This document shows positions 1 to 6,233 of a stretch of 8,185 nucleotides of DNA, piece by piece. Numbering within the stretch: the stretch's first letter is position 1; every line of letters starts with the position of its first letter. Both the position numbers and the translations under genes were made by a program. The notes below the pieces were generated by a model, which was given only the letters and a program-made list of their open reading frames with translations, did no database searches and was not told the origin of the DNA. The DNA is from Bacteroidales bacterium (lineage in GTDB: Bacteria > Bacteroidota > Bacteroidia > Bacteroidales > BM520): NCBI GenBank assembly GCA_023230285.1, contig JALNXP010000106.1:1-8185 (forward strand), given 5' to 3'.

Positions 1-115
1 GCAAAGAATAAATTCTCAACTCTTTATTGTATTTTCGCAATGCTACTTGAATCTGCTATAAATCCGATAGTTATAAAAATAATGAAAATTAAGTGATAAA
101 ATCAGGAATTTAGAT

Positions 116-123
116 TATCTTTG
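116..123 (+). promoter_or_regulatory. Bacteroidota-type -7 promoter element for thx
   Basis: The bases TATCTTTG fit the TAnnTTTG -7 consensus of the Bacteroidota primary sigma factor exactly and are followed by C. The element lies 39 bases before the thx start codon, leaving an A/T-rich leader of roughly 30 bases without a Shine-Dalgarno sequence. I see no good -33 TTTG at the expected spacing, only a weak TTAAG near 89-93. The same nine bases TATCTTTGC recur in front of murL and fucI. Confidence 0.6.
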
Positions 124-162
124 CAAATTGAAAATTAAAGAAAATTTAAAATAAATTTTATT

Positions 163-279
163 ATGGGAAAAGGTGATCAAAAAACCAAACGTGGCAAAAT
201 AATAGCCGGTTCTTATGGCAATAAACGTGCACATAAAGAACCAAAACAAGTTGCTGAAAAACAACAAGTAGCAGAATAA
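163..279 (+). CDS. thx: 30S ribosomal protein THX
   Basis: This 38-residue basic protein begins MGKGDQKTKRGKIIAGSYGN, which matches the THX (bTHX) signature MGKGDxKTxRGKIxxGSYG. THX is a very small peptide that sits in the head of the 30S ribosomal subunit and stabilises rRNA; it is known from Thermus and is widespread in Bacteroidota. The conserved core is residues 1-25, rich in Lys, Arg and Gly. The tail from about residue 26 is Gln-, Lys-, Glu- and Ala-rich and probably disordered. The ATG at 163 is the only sensible start and the stop is TAA. It is a single-gene unit with its own TATCTTTG promoter and a strong terminator at 305-338. It is easily missed because of its size, but the motif match leaves little doubt. 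Confidence 0.92.
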   Translation: MGKGDQKTKRGKIIAGSYGNKRAHKEPKQVAEKQQVAE

Positions 280-304
280 GTTTGGTTATAAGTGCGATTT
301 AAAG

Positions 305-338
305 TACGGATGATTTTTTATTCATCCGTATTTTTTTT
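305..338 (+). terminator. Rho-independent terminator after thx, overlapping the 3' end of murD2
   Basis: A perfect 9-bp inverted repeat, TACGGATGA (305-313) and TCATCCGTA (322-330), closes an 8-base loop TTTTTTAT and is followed by eight T residues (331-338). The T-run lies on the plus-strand side, so the hairpin ends the thx transcript 25 bases after its stop. On the minus strand the stem is followed by CTTTAAATC, a poor T-tract, so it is at best a weak terminator for the converging murL-murD2 operon. The right arm of the stem encodes the last residues of MurD2 (Thr-Asp-Glu), and the murD2 stop codon (318-320) lies in the loop. Confidence 0.88.
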
Positions 339-1613
339 GTGGTTAACTATCAGCTCTTTATATTTATTTCCCCTGTCTTCAAAGTTTTTAAACATGTCGT
401 AACTTGAAGCTGCCGGTGATAAAAGACATACTTTACCTTTGGTAGTGTTTCCAAAAGCATAATTTACTACATCTATCATTTTGTCTGCGTGGTAAATTGA
501 TTTGTCACAACCTTTCTCTTCTAATATTTCCCCTATTCTTTCACCGGCTTGCCCTATTAATATAATGTTGTTTAATTCGCTGTGTATTAAATACTTACAT
601 AGTCTGTTGTAGTTGATACCTCTGTCGAAACCTCCTAAAATTATACTATCTATATTACCAATGGCTTCAATAGCCGCTATTGCCGCTTCCGGTATTGTAG
701 AAATGGAATCGTTGTAAAAGATTATGTCTTCAAATATGCCTACATACTCTAATCGGTGAGGTAGGGGAGCAAAATTTAAGATACTGTTGCTGATGATGTC
801 ATTCGCAATATTATATAATTTGGCGACTTCAATGGCGGCTGCTATGTTTTTTAAATTATGTTTGCCTTGCAGGTTGCCGCCGATAGCGTTAGGATTCTTG
901 CCATAGTCGATAATTTTATTATGATAATCGGATAATTTGCTTGCAATGTCAGGAATTGTGAGGTCTGTTATAAGTATGTCTCCGGATTGTTGTTTAAGAA
1001 AAATGTTGCATTTTGCATCGTAGTATTTGTTGAAAGTACCAAAATAATCAAGATGTTCTTCATAAATATTTAAGAAAACCGCTATGTGCGGAGCTTTATG
1101 CAGGTGCTGTAATTGATGCGCAGAAAGTTCCATCACTATTATACTGTCTTTGCTGATTTTATCTAACTCGCAAAATGCCGGAATGCCAATGTTACCGACT
1201 AAAACGGCTTTTTGCCCGCTTTGCTTTAAAAGATGATATATTAAACTCGATGTTGTGCTTTTACCCTTAGTTCCTGTGATGCCAATCGTCTGATTATTAT
1301 AGCATTGCAAAAACAAGTCGGTCTGAGAAGTTACTTTGGTTTTGTCTACGTCTGCAAGTTTACTGTCCGAAATGCCGGGCGTTTTGATGATAATATCATA
1401 TTTATCTAAACCTTTGCAATAATCTTCTCCGCTGATAGTGCGAAAATTTTGCTTGATCTCCGCCGGTATTGAATCAGGATTTGCATCAGCAATAGTAATA
1501 TGCTCTGCCGGAATATACTTTTCAAGTTCTTTCAGGGTGGCGTGTCCTTCCCGCCCATAACCTAAAATCAAAATGTCTTTGCCGGATAATCTTTGCTCTA
1601 TAACGTCTTTCAT
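318..1613 (-). CDS. murD2: UDP-N-acetylmuramoyl-L-alanine--L-glutamate ligase (MurD2 type of the MurD family)
   Basis: This 431-residue cytoplasmic Mur ligase joins glutamate to UDP-MurNAc-L-Ala with ATP hydrolysis, the second amino-acid step of peptidoglycan precursor synthesis. The order is an N-terminal Rossmann UDP-binding domain (ILGYGREG, 16-23), a central ATPase domain with P-loop GTKGKST (114-120), MELSAHQL (161-168) and NIYEEHLDYFG (182-192), then a C-terminal ligand domain with GGFDRG (327-332) and LLSPAASSYDMFKNFEDRG (397-415). Length is normal for MurD. The canonical NDSKATN motif reads NDSISTI (301-307), so the Lys that helps place D-Glu in ordinary MurD is Ile. Together with the adjacent murL, 26 bases upstream on the same strand, this points to MurD2, which adds L-Glu instead of D-Glu. 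The ATG at 1613 is followed directly by the Rossmann fold, so it fits as the start. Family membership is certain; the L-Glu specificity is inferred from context and the altered motif. Its 3' end overlaps the thx terminator. Confidence 0.85.
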   Translation of the reverse strand: MKDVIEQRLSGKDILILGYGREGHATLKELEKYIPAEHITIADANPDSIPAEIKQNFRTISGEDYCKGLDKYDIIIKTPGISDSKLADVDKTKVTSQTDLFLQCYNNQTIGITGTKGKSTTSSLIYHLLKQSGQKAVLVGNIGIPAFCELDKISKDSIIVMELSAHQLQHLHKAPHIAVFLNIYEEHLDYFGTFNKYYDAKCNIFLKQQSGDILITDLTIPDIASKLSDYHNKIIDYGKNPNAIGGNLQGKHNLKNIAAAIEVAKLYNIANDIISNSILNFAPLPHRLEYVGIFEDIIFYNDSISTIPEAAIAAIEAIGNIDSIILGGFDRGINYNRLCKYLIHSELNNIILIGQAGERIGEILEEKGCDKSIYHADKMIDVVNYAFGNTTKGKVCLLSPAASSYDMFKNFEDRGNKYKELIVNHKKNTDE

Positions 1614-1639
1614 TGCTCTACTTGTTTAATGATATGCTG

Positions 1640-3004
1640 CTAAAATTGATTTTCTGAAATATAGTGGTGAAGCCTGCTTAAATCTTTGGGAATGAAGTTG
1701 TTACTATTATCTTGTAGTGTAATCTTGTCAAAATTTGATAAATCTTCACTGATGTCTGTTTTTTTGACATATTCTTTCAAAATTCCTGTAGCTTCGTGCT
1801 TTGATAAGTATTTCGCTATTGCAGCCCGAGTTTCATCGATAGTTCCAATGCACTCGAAAGGTTTTGTCTTCGATAATCCTGTCAACTGATACAGAGTGTC
1901 TTGCAATTTAAAATTATCGAATAAATCTGTACCGAATATAGATATTAACTCCTCTGTTTCCAGAAACGGCGACAATATAATGTACACAAACAAGCATTTC
2001 GGACAATTGCAACACCATCGCCACGGCTTCGTTTTACTCCCGACATTGCAACTCTTAAATGTTTTATGATATTGTTTCAGATTAGAGAACTTTTGCGATA
2101 TTCTTAATTCAGATATATTACGTAAGTAACTGAAATAGTTGTATTTAGATGATATAAATCTTGAATAATATTTTCTAAATGCCGCCTCGAAAATTATAGT
2201 TTTTGAATATTGATGATTGATGATGTCGCAATTGTCGACTTTTACAGTTGCTTCATTAGCACTCGCTTCGTTGGAAAGTGCTATCAAACTTGTATTTGTC
2301 AGTTCGGCTCCTATCAGTGTGGAAAATGCAATAACGGCTGAAAAAGGCGTATGTCCGTTAAGACATCCTGCTGCGTTTAATTCGAGTAACTGCTTGGCAA
2401 TTTTTCTGTTAATGATTATGGCATCGTCTTTTGTGTAGCCGGCAATGTTGATGCACGCTTCTGTAACATCATTTATGTTGATGATGAATGGAATAACCTG
2501 ATGTCCGCTTTTTAATTCTTCTATCGTGACAACCGAATCTTTGCCGCCGCCAATAGGAATGATTATCCTGTTACTGTCCGGCTTTTGCTCGTCTTTTTCT
2601 TCCGATATAACTTCTTTTGTCGCTTCAGACTTTATATCAACAAAATCATCAATAGTCGTTTTTATCTTATTTATGTATCGAAATTCTCCTAATCCGTAGA
2701 AAAATAAATTTTTCCACCAATTTTTCTGTTCGTCTGTAAGATGTCCACATTTGACAATAAAATTTTTACAACATTTTGATTTCCAATAGCTAATGGCTTC
2801 TACCAAGCCAAGATTGAAAATCAATTTATCTAATAATTGATGATTGTAATTTTGATTGAAAAATACTTTCGGAAGATGAAAAACCAACTTTGGATTGAAA
2901 TTAAATACCTCATTAACAACAAGTTGAAAGTTGTATTCAATTGTTAATGTATATTCTGAAATAGAGTAGTTGTATTTTTGAAATATAAATCTGTCGTCTG
3001 TCAT
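1640..3004 (-). CDS. murL: UDP-N-acetyl-alpha-D-muramoyl-L-alanyl-L-glutamate epimerase
   Basis: MurL converts the terminal L-Glu of UDP-MurNAc-L-Ala-L-Glu into D-Glu, using ATP and Mg2+ through activation of the glutamate carboxylate. This 454-residue cytoplasmic protein has a variable N-terminal region (1-145) ending in a charged linker. The PP-loop-like ATP site IPIGGGKDS follows (149-157). Next come the conserved stretches NGHTPFSA (216-223) and SNEASANEATV (244-254), a Cys-rich segment WCCNCPKC (330-337) with a further Cys at 319, and KPFECIG (381-387). Length and motif order fit the MurL family described in Xanthomonas oryzae, recognised here from memory and not by a search. It is the first gene of a two-gene operon with murD2, its functional partner, 26 bases downstream. 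A TATCTTTG promoter lies just upstream of the ATG at 3004. I see no frameshift or truncation. The alternative is an unassigned PP-loop protein, but pairing with a MurD-family ligase makes that unlikely. Confidence 0.82.
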   Translation of the reverse strand: MTDDRFIFQKYNYSISEYTLTIEYNFQLVVNEVFNFNPKLVFHLPKVFFNQNYNHQLLDKLIFNLGLVEAISYWKSKCCKNFIVKCGHLTDEQKNWWKNLFFYGLGEFRYINKIKTTIDDFVDIKSEATKEVISEEKDEQKPDSNRIIIPIGGGKDSVVTIEELKSGHQVIPFIININDVTEACINIAGYTKDDAIIINRKIAKQLLELNAAGCLNGHTPFSAVIAFSTLIGAELTNTSLIALSNEASANEATVKVDNCDIINHQYSKTIIFEAAFRKYYSRFISSKYNYFSYLRNISELRISQKFSNLKQYHKTFKSCNVGSKTKPWRWCCNCPKCLFVYIILSPFLETEELISIFGTDLFDNFKLQDTLYQLTGLSKTKPFECIGTIDETRAAIAKYLSKHEATGILKEYVKKTDISEDLSNFDKITLQDNSNNFIPKDLSRLHHYISENQF

Positions 3005-3027
3005 TTATATAAAATAAGAAACAAGGG

Positions 3028-3035
3028 CAAAGATA
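3028..3035 (-). promoter_or_regulatory. Bacteroidota-type -7 promoter element for murL-murD2
   Basis: The plus strand reads CAAAGATA, which is TATCTTTG on the minus strand and matches TAnnTTTG exactly, again followed by C. It lies 23 bases before the murL ATG (3004), giving a predicted leader of about 15-20 bases. No convincing -33 TTTG is visible on the minus strand at the usual spacing. Confidence 0.6.
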
Positions 3036-3072
3036 AGCGAAATTTTCTGTATAATGTTTGAAAAACTTAATG

Positions 3073-3080
3073 TATCTTTG
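3073..3080 (+). promoter_or_regulatory. Bacteroidota-type -7 promoter element for fucI and the downstream run
   Basis: TATCTTTG followed by C matches the TAnnTTTG consensus exactly, 27 bases before the fucI ATG. A TTTG at 3057-3060 is too close to be the -33 element; TTTTCTG (3043-3049) is a weak candidate at about 23 bases. Only 37 bases separate it from the divergent murL element, so the two promoter regions overlap. No other TAnnTTTG-type site is evident before the three genes that follow fucI, so they probably rely at least partly on this promoter. Confidence 0.62.
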
Positions 3081-3107
3081 CGAAGATTATCTAAATAAAA
3101 TAAGACT

Positions 3108-4901
3108 ATGTTTCAAAAAAGATTTATCGGCGATTATCCTAAAGTAGGTATTCGTCCTATTATAGATGCCCGTCAGGGTGGTGTCAGAGAATCATTGGAA
3201 ATTCAAACTATGGATATGGCAAAGAATGTTGCTGCGTTGATTTCGTCGGAGTTGCGTTATTCAAACGGTGCGCCGGTAGAGTGTGTCATTGCAGATTCTA
3301 CTATTGGCAGAGTTCCGGAAACAGCAGCCTGTGCGGAGAAATTCAGTAAGGAAGGTGTCGGTGTTGTCATATCTGTAACTCCGTGCTGGTGTTATGGCAG
3401 TGAAACTATTGATTATGATTCCCGTGTGCCTCAAGCTATCTGGGGCTTCAACGGCACTGAACGTCCGGGTGCTGTTTACCTCGCTGCCGCTCTCGCCGGT
3501 CACTCCCAAAAAGGTATGCCCGCTTTTGGCATCTATGGAAAAGATGTGCAAGATATGTCGGATAAGTCTATCCCTGATGATGTTAAAGAAAAATTGCTGC
3601 GCTTCGCCCGCGCCGGCATAGCCGTGGCTACCATGAAAGGCAAAAGTTACCTTTCTATTGGCTCTGTCGCTATGGGCATCGCCGGAAGTATTGTCGATAC
3701 CGACTTCTTCCAAACTTATCTCGGCATGAGAAATGAATCGGTAGATGAAACCGAAATCATACGCCGCATAGAAGAAGGTATCTACGATAAAGAAGAATTT
3801 AAAAAGGCTTTTGCTTGGATAGAGAAAAATTGTAAGGCTAATGAAGGAAAAGATATTTCTAACCGTCCGGACAAACAAAAAACAAGAGCCGAATTGGATA
3901 AAGATTGGGAGATGATTGTCAAAATGTTGATGATATTCAGAGATTTGATGACAGGCAATCCTAAATTGAAAGAAATGGGTTTTCTTGAAGAGGCTTTGGG
4001 ACATAATGCTATTGTTGGCGGCTTCCAAGGACAACGCCAATGGACAGATCATTTTCCTAATGCAGACCTGCCGGAGGCTTTTATGAATACCTCTTTCGAC
4101 TGGAACGGTGCATGCGAGCCTTTCGTTTTTGCAACCGAAAACGACTCTCTTAATGCTGTGGCTATGCTATTTGGTAAATTGCTGTCAAACAGAGCGCAGA
4201 TATTTGCCGATGTGCGAACTTATTGGAGTCCCGAAGCCGTTTATCGTGTTACCGGTCACAAACTTACCGGCTTGGCTGCAAACGGCATCATACACCTTAT
4301 CAACTCCGGTTCTGCTACTTTAGATGGTACCGGCTGTCAACGCGACAAAGATGGAAAGCCTGTTATGAAACATTTCTGGGATGTCACCGATGAAGATATT
4401 GATGCTTGTCTGAAAAATACAACGTGGTACCCTGCAAACAGAGATTATTTCAGAGGTGGCGGCTTCTCTTCAAACTTTATATCTAAAGGCGGAATGCCTG
4501 CAACTATGATGAGAGTTAACTTGGTCAAAGGTCTCGGTCCGGTGCTGCAACTTGCTGAAGGTTACACGGTAGACATCGATCCCGAAGTACATAAAATACT
4601 GAACGACAGAACAGACCCTGCATGGCCAACAACGTGGTTTGTACCCCGCACCAACGGCTCTGGTCCGTTCAAAGACGTTTACTCCGTGATGAACTGTTGG
4701 GGTGCCAACCACGGTGCCATCAGCTACGGTCATATCGGTGCAGATTTGATAACTCTTGCCTCTATGTTCAGAATTCCGGTGTGTATGCACAATGTCGACT
4801 TAGACGACATATTCAGACCGAGCGCATGGAACGCCTTCGGCATGAACAAGGAAACTGCTGATTATGCAGCTTGCAAAAATTATGGACCTATATATAAATA
4901 A
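3108..4901 (+). CDS. fucI: L-fucose isomerase
   Basis: FucI interconverts L-fucose and L-fuculose, the first step of L-fucose catabolism, and commonly also acts on D-arabinose. It is a Mn2+-dependent cytoplasmic enzyme, hexameric in the family. The 597 residues match E. coli FucI (591) from end to end. Visible blocks are [19 protein letters not shown] (13-31), [12 protein letters not shown] (91-102), [20 protein letters not shown] (111-130), the C-terminal WGANHG (531-536) and the end NYGPIYK. The Mn2+ ligands of the E. coli enzyme (Glu337, Asp361, His528) fall at Glu344, Asp368 and His535, a constant offset of seven, so the active site is intact. The ATG at 3108 sits 27 bases after a TATCTTTG promoter element. 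It is visibly richer in GCC, ACC and other C-ending codons than its neighbours, suggesting high expression. No other fucose genes (kinase, aldolase, permease) are in the window. A six-base gap separates it from the next gene. Confidence 0.97.
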   Translation: MFQKRFIGDYPKVGIRPIIDARQGGVRESLEIQTMDMAKNVAALISSELRYSNGAPVECVIADSTIGRVPETAACAEKFSKEGVGVVISVTPCWCYGSETIDYDSRVPQAIWGFNGTERPGAVYLAAALAGHSQKGMPAFGIYGKDVQDMSDKSIPDDVKEKLLRFARAGIAVATMKGKSYLSIGSVAMGIAGSIVDTDFFQTYLGMRNESVDETEIIRRIEEGIYDKEEFKKAFAWIEKNCKANEGKDISNRPDKQKTRAELDKDWEMIVKMLMIFRDLMTGNPKLKEMGFLEEALGHNAIVGGFQGQRQWTDHFPNADLPEAFMNTSFDWNGACEPFVFATENDSLNAVAMLFGKLLSNRAQIFADVRTYWSPEAVYRVTGHKLTGLAANGIIHLINSGSATLDGTGCQRDKDGKPVMKHFWDVTDEDIDACLKNTTWYPANRDYFRGGGFSSNFISKGGMPATMMRVNLVKGLGPVLQLAEGYTVDIDPEVHKILNDRTDPAWPTTWFVPRTNGSGPFKDVYSVMNCWGANHGAISYGHIGADLITLASMFRIPVCMHNVDLDDIFRPSAWNAFGMNKETADYAACKNYGPIYK

Positions 4902-4907
4902 TTTATC

Positions 4908-5615
4908 ATGTACCATATATATAATTATGACGATACCGATAAAATGAGCGACCTGATAGGCGATAACTATCAAATGTTATTCGTTATCAGCCGCTTCGGT
5001 ATTCCTCTCGGCTTCGGCGATAAATCTATTGGCGAAGTTTGTAAGGAGAATAACGTTGACACAAAAGCATTCCTCGCTATTGTGAACCTTATCGCTAACG
5101 ATGATAGAGCCGATTATCAGACTGATGTTTCTCTGTCTGCTAAGTCTATTGTGGAGTATCTGCATAATTCTCATGGCTATTTCCTAGACTATAAATTGCC
5201 CAAAATACGCGAAGAACTTATGTCCGCCGTGGATTATGGACATAGTAACGTGGCTGTCGCTATTATTAACTACTTTGACCAATATGCCGCCGAAGTTCGT
5301 AAACACATGCAGTACGAAGAAGATGTTGTCTTCCCTTATGTTATGTCTTTGATTACTGATTATAAAAATAAAACTTCTTACGCTATTGACGTGTTCTCGA
5401 AACAACACGACCAAGTGGAAGCTAAATTGTCTGAACTTAAAGATATTTTGATAAAATATTATCCGTCAAGCAGTAATATAGAAATAAGTAATGTGCTGTT
5501 CGATATTTTTACTTGCGCTCAAGACCTCGCTTCTCATAATGAAATAGAAGATTATATCTTGGTCCCTGTCATAAGAAATATAGAATTGACAAAGAAACTT
5601 GATGATGAGAAATAA
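4908..5615 (+). CDS. RIC/ScdA/YtfE-like hemerythrin-fold di-iron protein with a degenerate N-terminal domain
   Basis: This 235-residue cytoplasmic protein resembles the RIC (repair of iron centres) family: a short N-terminal ScdA_N/DUF542-like domain (about 10-65) and a C-terminal four-helix hemerythrin-like domain (about 78-230). Likely di-iron ligands are His89 (or His86), His133 and Glu137 in HMQYE, His167, and His210 and Glu214 in HNEIE, the spacing expected for RIC proteins. In standard family members the N-terminal domain carries FCCGGK; here the corresponding segment reads LGFGDK (34-39), so both Cys residues are missing. RIC proteins are linked to repair of Fe-S clusters damaged by NO or oxidants. 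Without the Cys pair this protein may instead be an iron, oxygen or NO sensor, or a regulator's partner. It starts six bases after fucI and its end overlaps the next gene, a LuxR-type regulator, which implies co-expression. The fold is well supported; the exact role is inferred. Confidence 0.83.
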   Translation: MYHIYNYDDTDKMSDLIGDNYQMLFVISRFGIPLGFGDKSIGEVCKENNVDTKAFLAIVNLIANDDRADYQTDVSLSAKSIVEYLHNSHGYFLDYKLPKIREELMSAVDYGHSNVAVAIINYFDQYAAEVRKHMQYEEDVVFPYVMSLITDYKNKTSYAIDVFSKQHDQVEAKLSELKDILIKYYPSSSNIEISNVLFDIFTCAQDLASHNEIEDYILVPVIRNIELTKKLDDEK

Positions 5616-6210
5616 ATTAACAATAGCTATTGCAGACCACTCTTTGATAGTACGAAGCGGATTGCTGTCTGTACTACGACATTTGGGCGGTATCAATATT
5701 GATGCCTATGAAATTACTGATGCACCTCAATTGAAAGTGAAACTTATTAAATTGAAACCGGACGTGCTGATAATCAATCCGCTAATGTTGGGAACAATGA
5801 CAGCACATCAACTTAAAACCGAAACAAATTGCGATAAGATGAGGTGTGTCGCTCTTGTTACTTCTTTACTCGATACTTCTTTACTTACCGATTTTATGGA
5901 CGAAATTTCTATCTATAATTCACCGGAACAAATTAAAAATAAACTGATTAAACTTGGCGAATTTGAAACAGAAGTTAAACACGACATCTCATCTCGCGAA
6001 AAAGAAGTTATAGTCTGTGTAGTTAAAGGTATGACTAATAAACAAATAGCGGAAAATCTTAACTTGTCTGTTCATACTGTTGTAACACATAGAAAAAATA
6101 TTGCAGCCAAATTAAATATACATAGTGCCTCAGGATTGACTATCTATGCCATAGTTAATAATATGGTCGACCTGCAAGATGTTAAAAATATTATTTATTC
6201 GGAAGAATGA
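5602..6210 (+). CDS. LuxR/NarL-type transcriptional regulator with a degenerate receiver domain
   Basis: This protein of about 202 residues has the NarL/FixJ layout: an N-terminal receiver-like domain (about 5-120) and a C-terminal LuxR helix-turn-helix (about 128-190) with SSREKEVIVCVVKGMTNKQI (130-149), NLSVHTVVTHRKNI (154-167) and AAKLNI (168-173). The DNA-binding part is intact. The receiver is degenerate: the acidic pair reads Asp12-His13, and the usual phospho-acceptor Asp in PDVLxxD is Asn59 (PDVLIIN), so conventional phosphorylation is unlikely. No histidine kinase is visible in the window. Two ATGs in tandem (5602 and 5605), preceded by an in-frame TTG at 5599, are all possible starts; I take the first ATG. 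Each lies inside the end of the di-iron gene, an overlap of 11-17 bases, so the pair is probably translationally coupled. The target genes are unknown; autoregulation of this gene run is possible but no operator is visible. Confidence 0.86.
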   Translation: MMRNKLTIAIADHSLIVRSGLLSVLRHLGGINIDAYEITDAPQLKVKLIKLKPDVLIINPLMLGTMTAHQLKTETNCDKMRCVALVTSLLDTSLLTDFMDEISIYNSPEQIKNKLIKLGEFETEVKHDISSREKEVIVCVVKGMTNKQIAENLNLSVHTVVTHRKNIAAKLNIHSASGLTIYAIVNNMVDLQDVKNIIYSEE

Positions 6211-6233
6211 TTTGATGACTATATATTGTTTTT

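Noticed and set aside
1..10. GCAAAGAATA reads TATTCTTTGC on the minus strand, close to the TATCTTTGC promoter element.
   Set aside because: It has one extra base in the spacer relative to TAnnTTTG, and the gene it would serve lies outside the window.
1..96. Plus-strand frame 1 is open from the window edge to a TGA at 94-96 (about 31 codons), possibly the end of an upstream gene.
   Set aside because: The predicted residues match nothing I recognise, a run this short is expected by chance in AT-rich DNA, and there is no terminator after it.
3057..3060. TTTG as the -33 element of the fucI promoter.
   Set aside because: It lies only 12 bases from the -7 element, much shorter than the roughly 19-base spacing expected.
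3261..4052. Long minus-strand open frame (263 codons) inside fucI.
   Set aside because: It is antisense to a gene conserved end to end with E. coli FucI, has no recognisable domain and arises from the codon bias of fucI.
4886..4928. Imperfect direct repeat of ACC followed by a TATATA-rich stretch at the fucI/di-iron gene junction.
   Set aside because: It is low-complexity AT sequence, the copies differ, and both sit mostly in coding sequence at gene ends.
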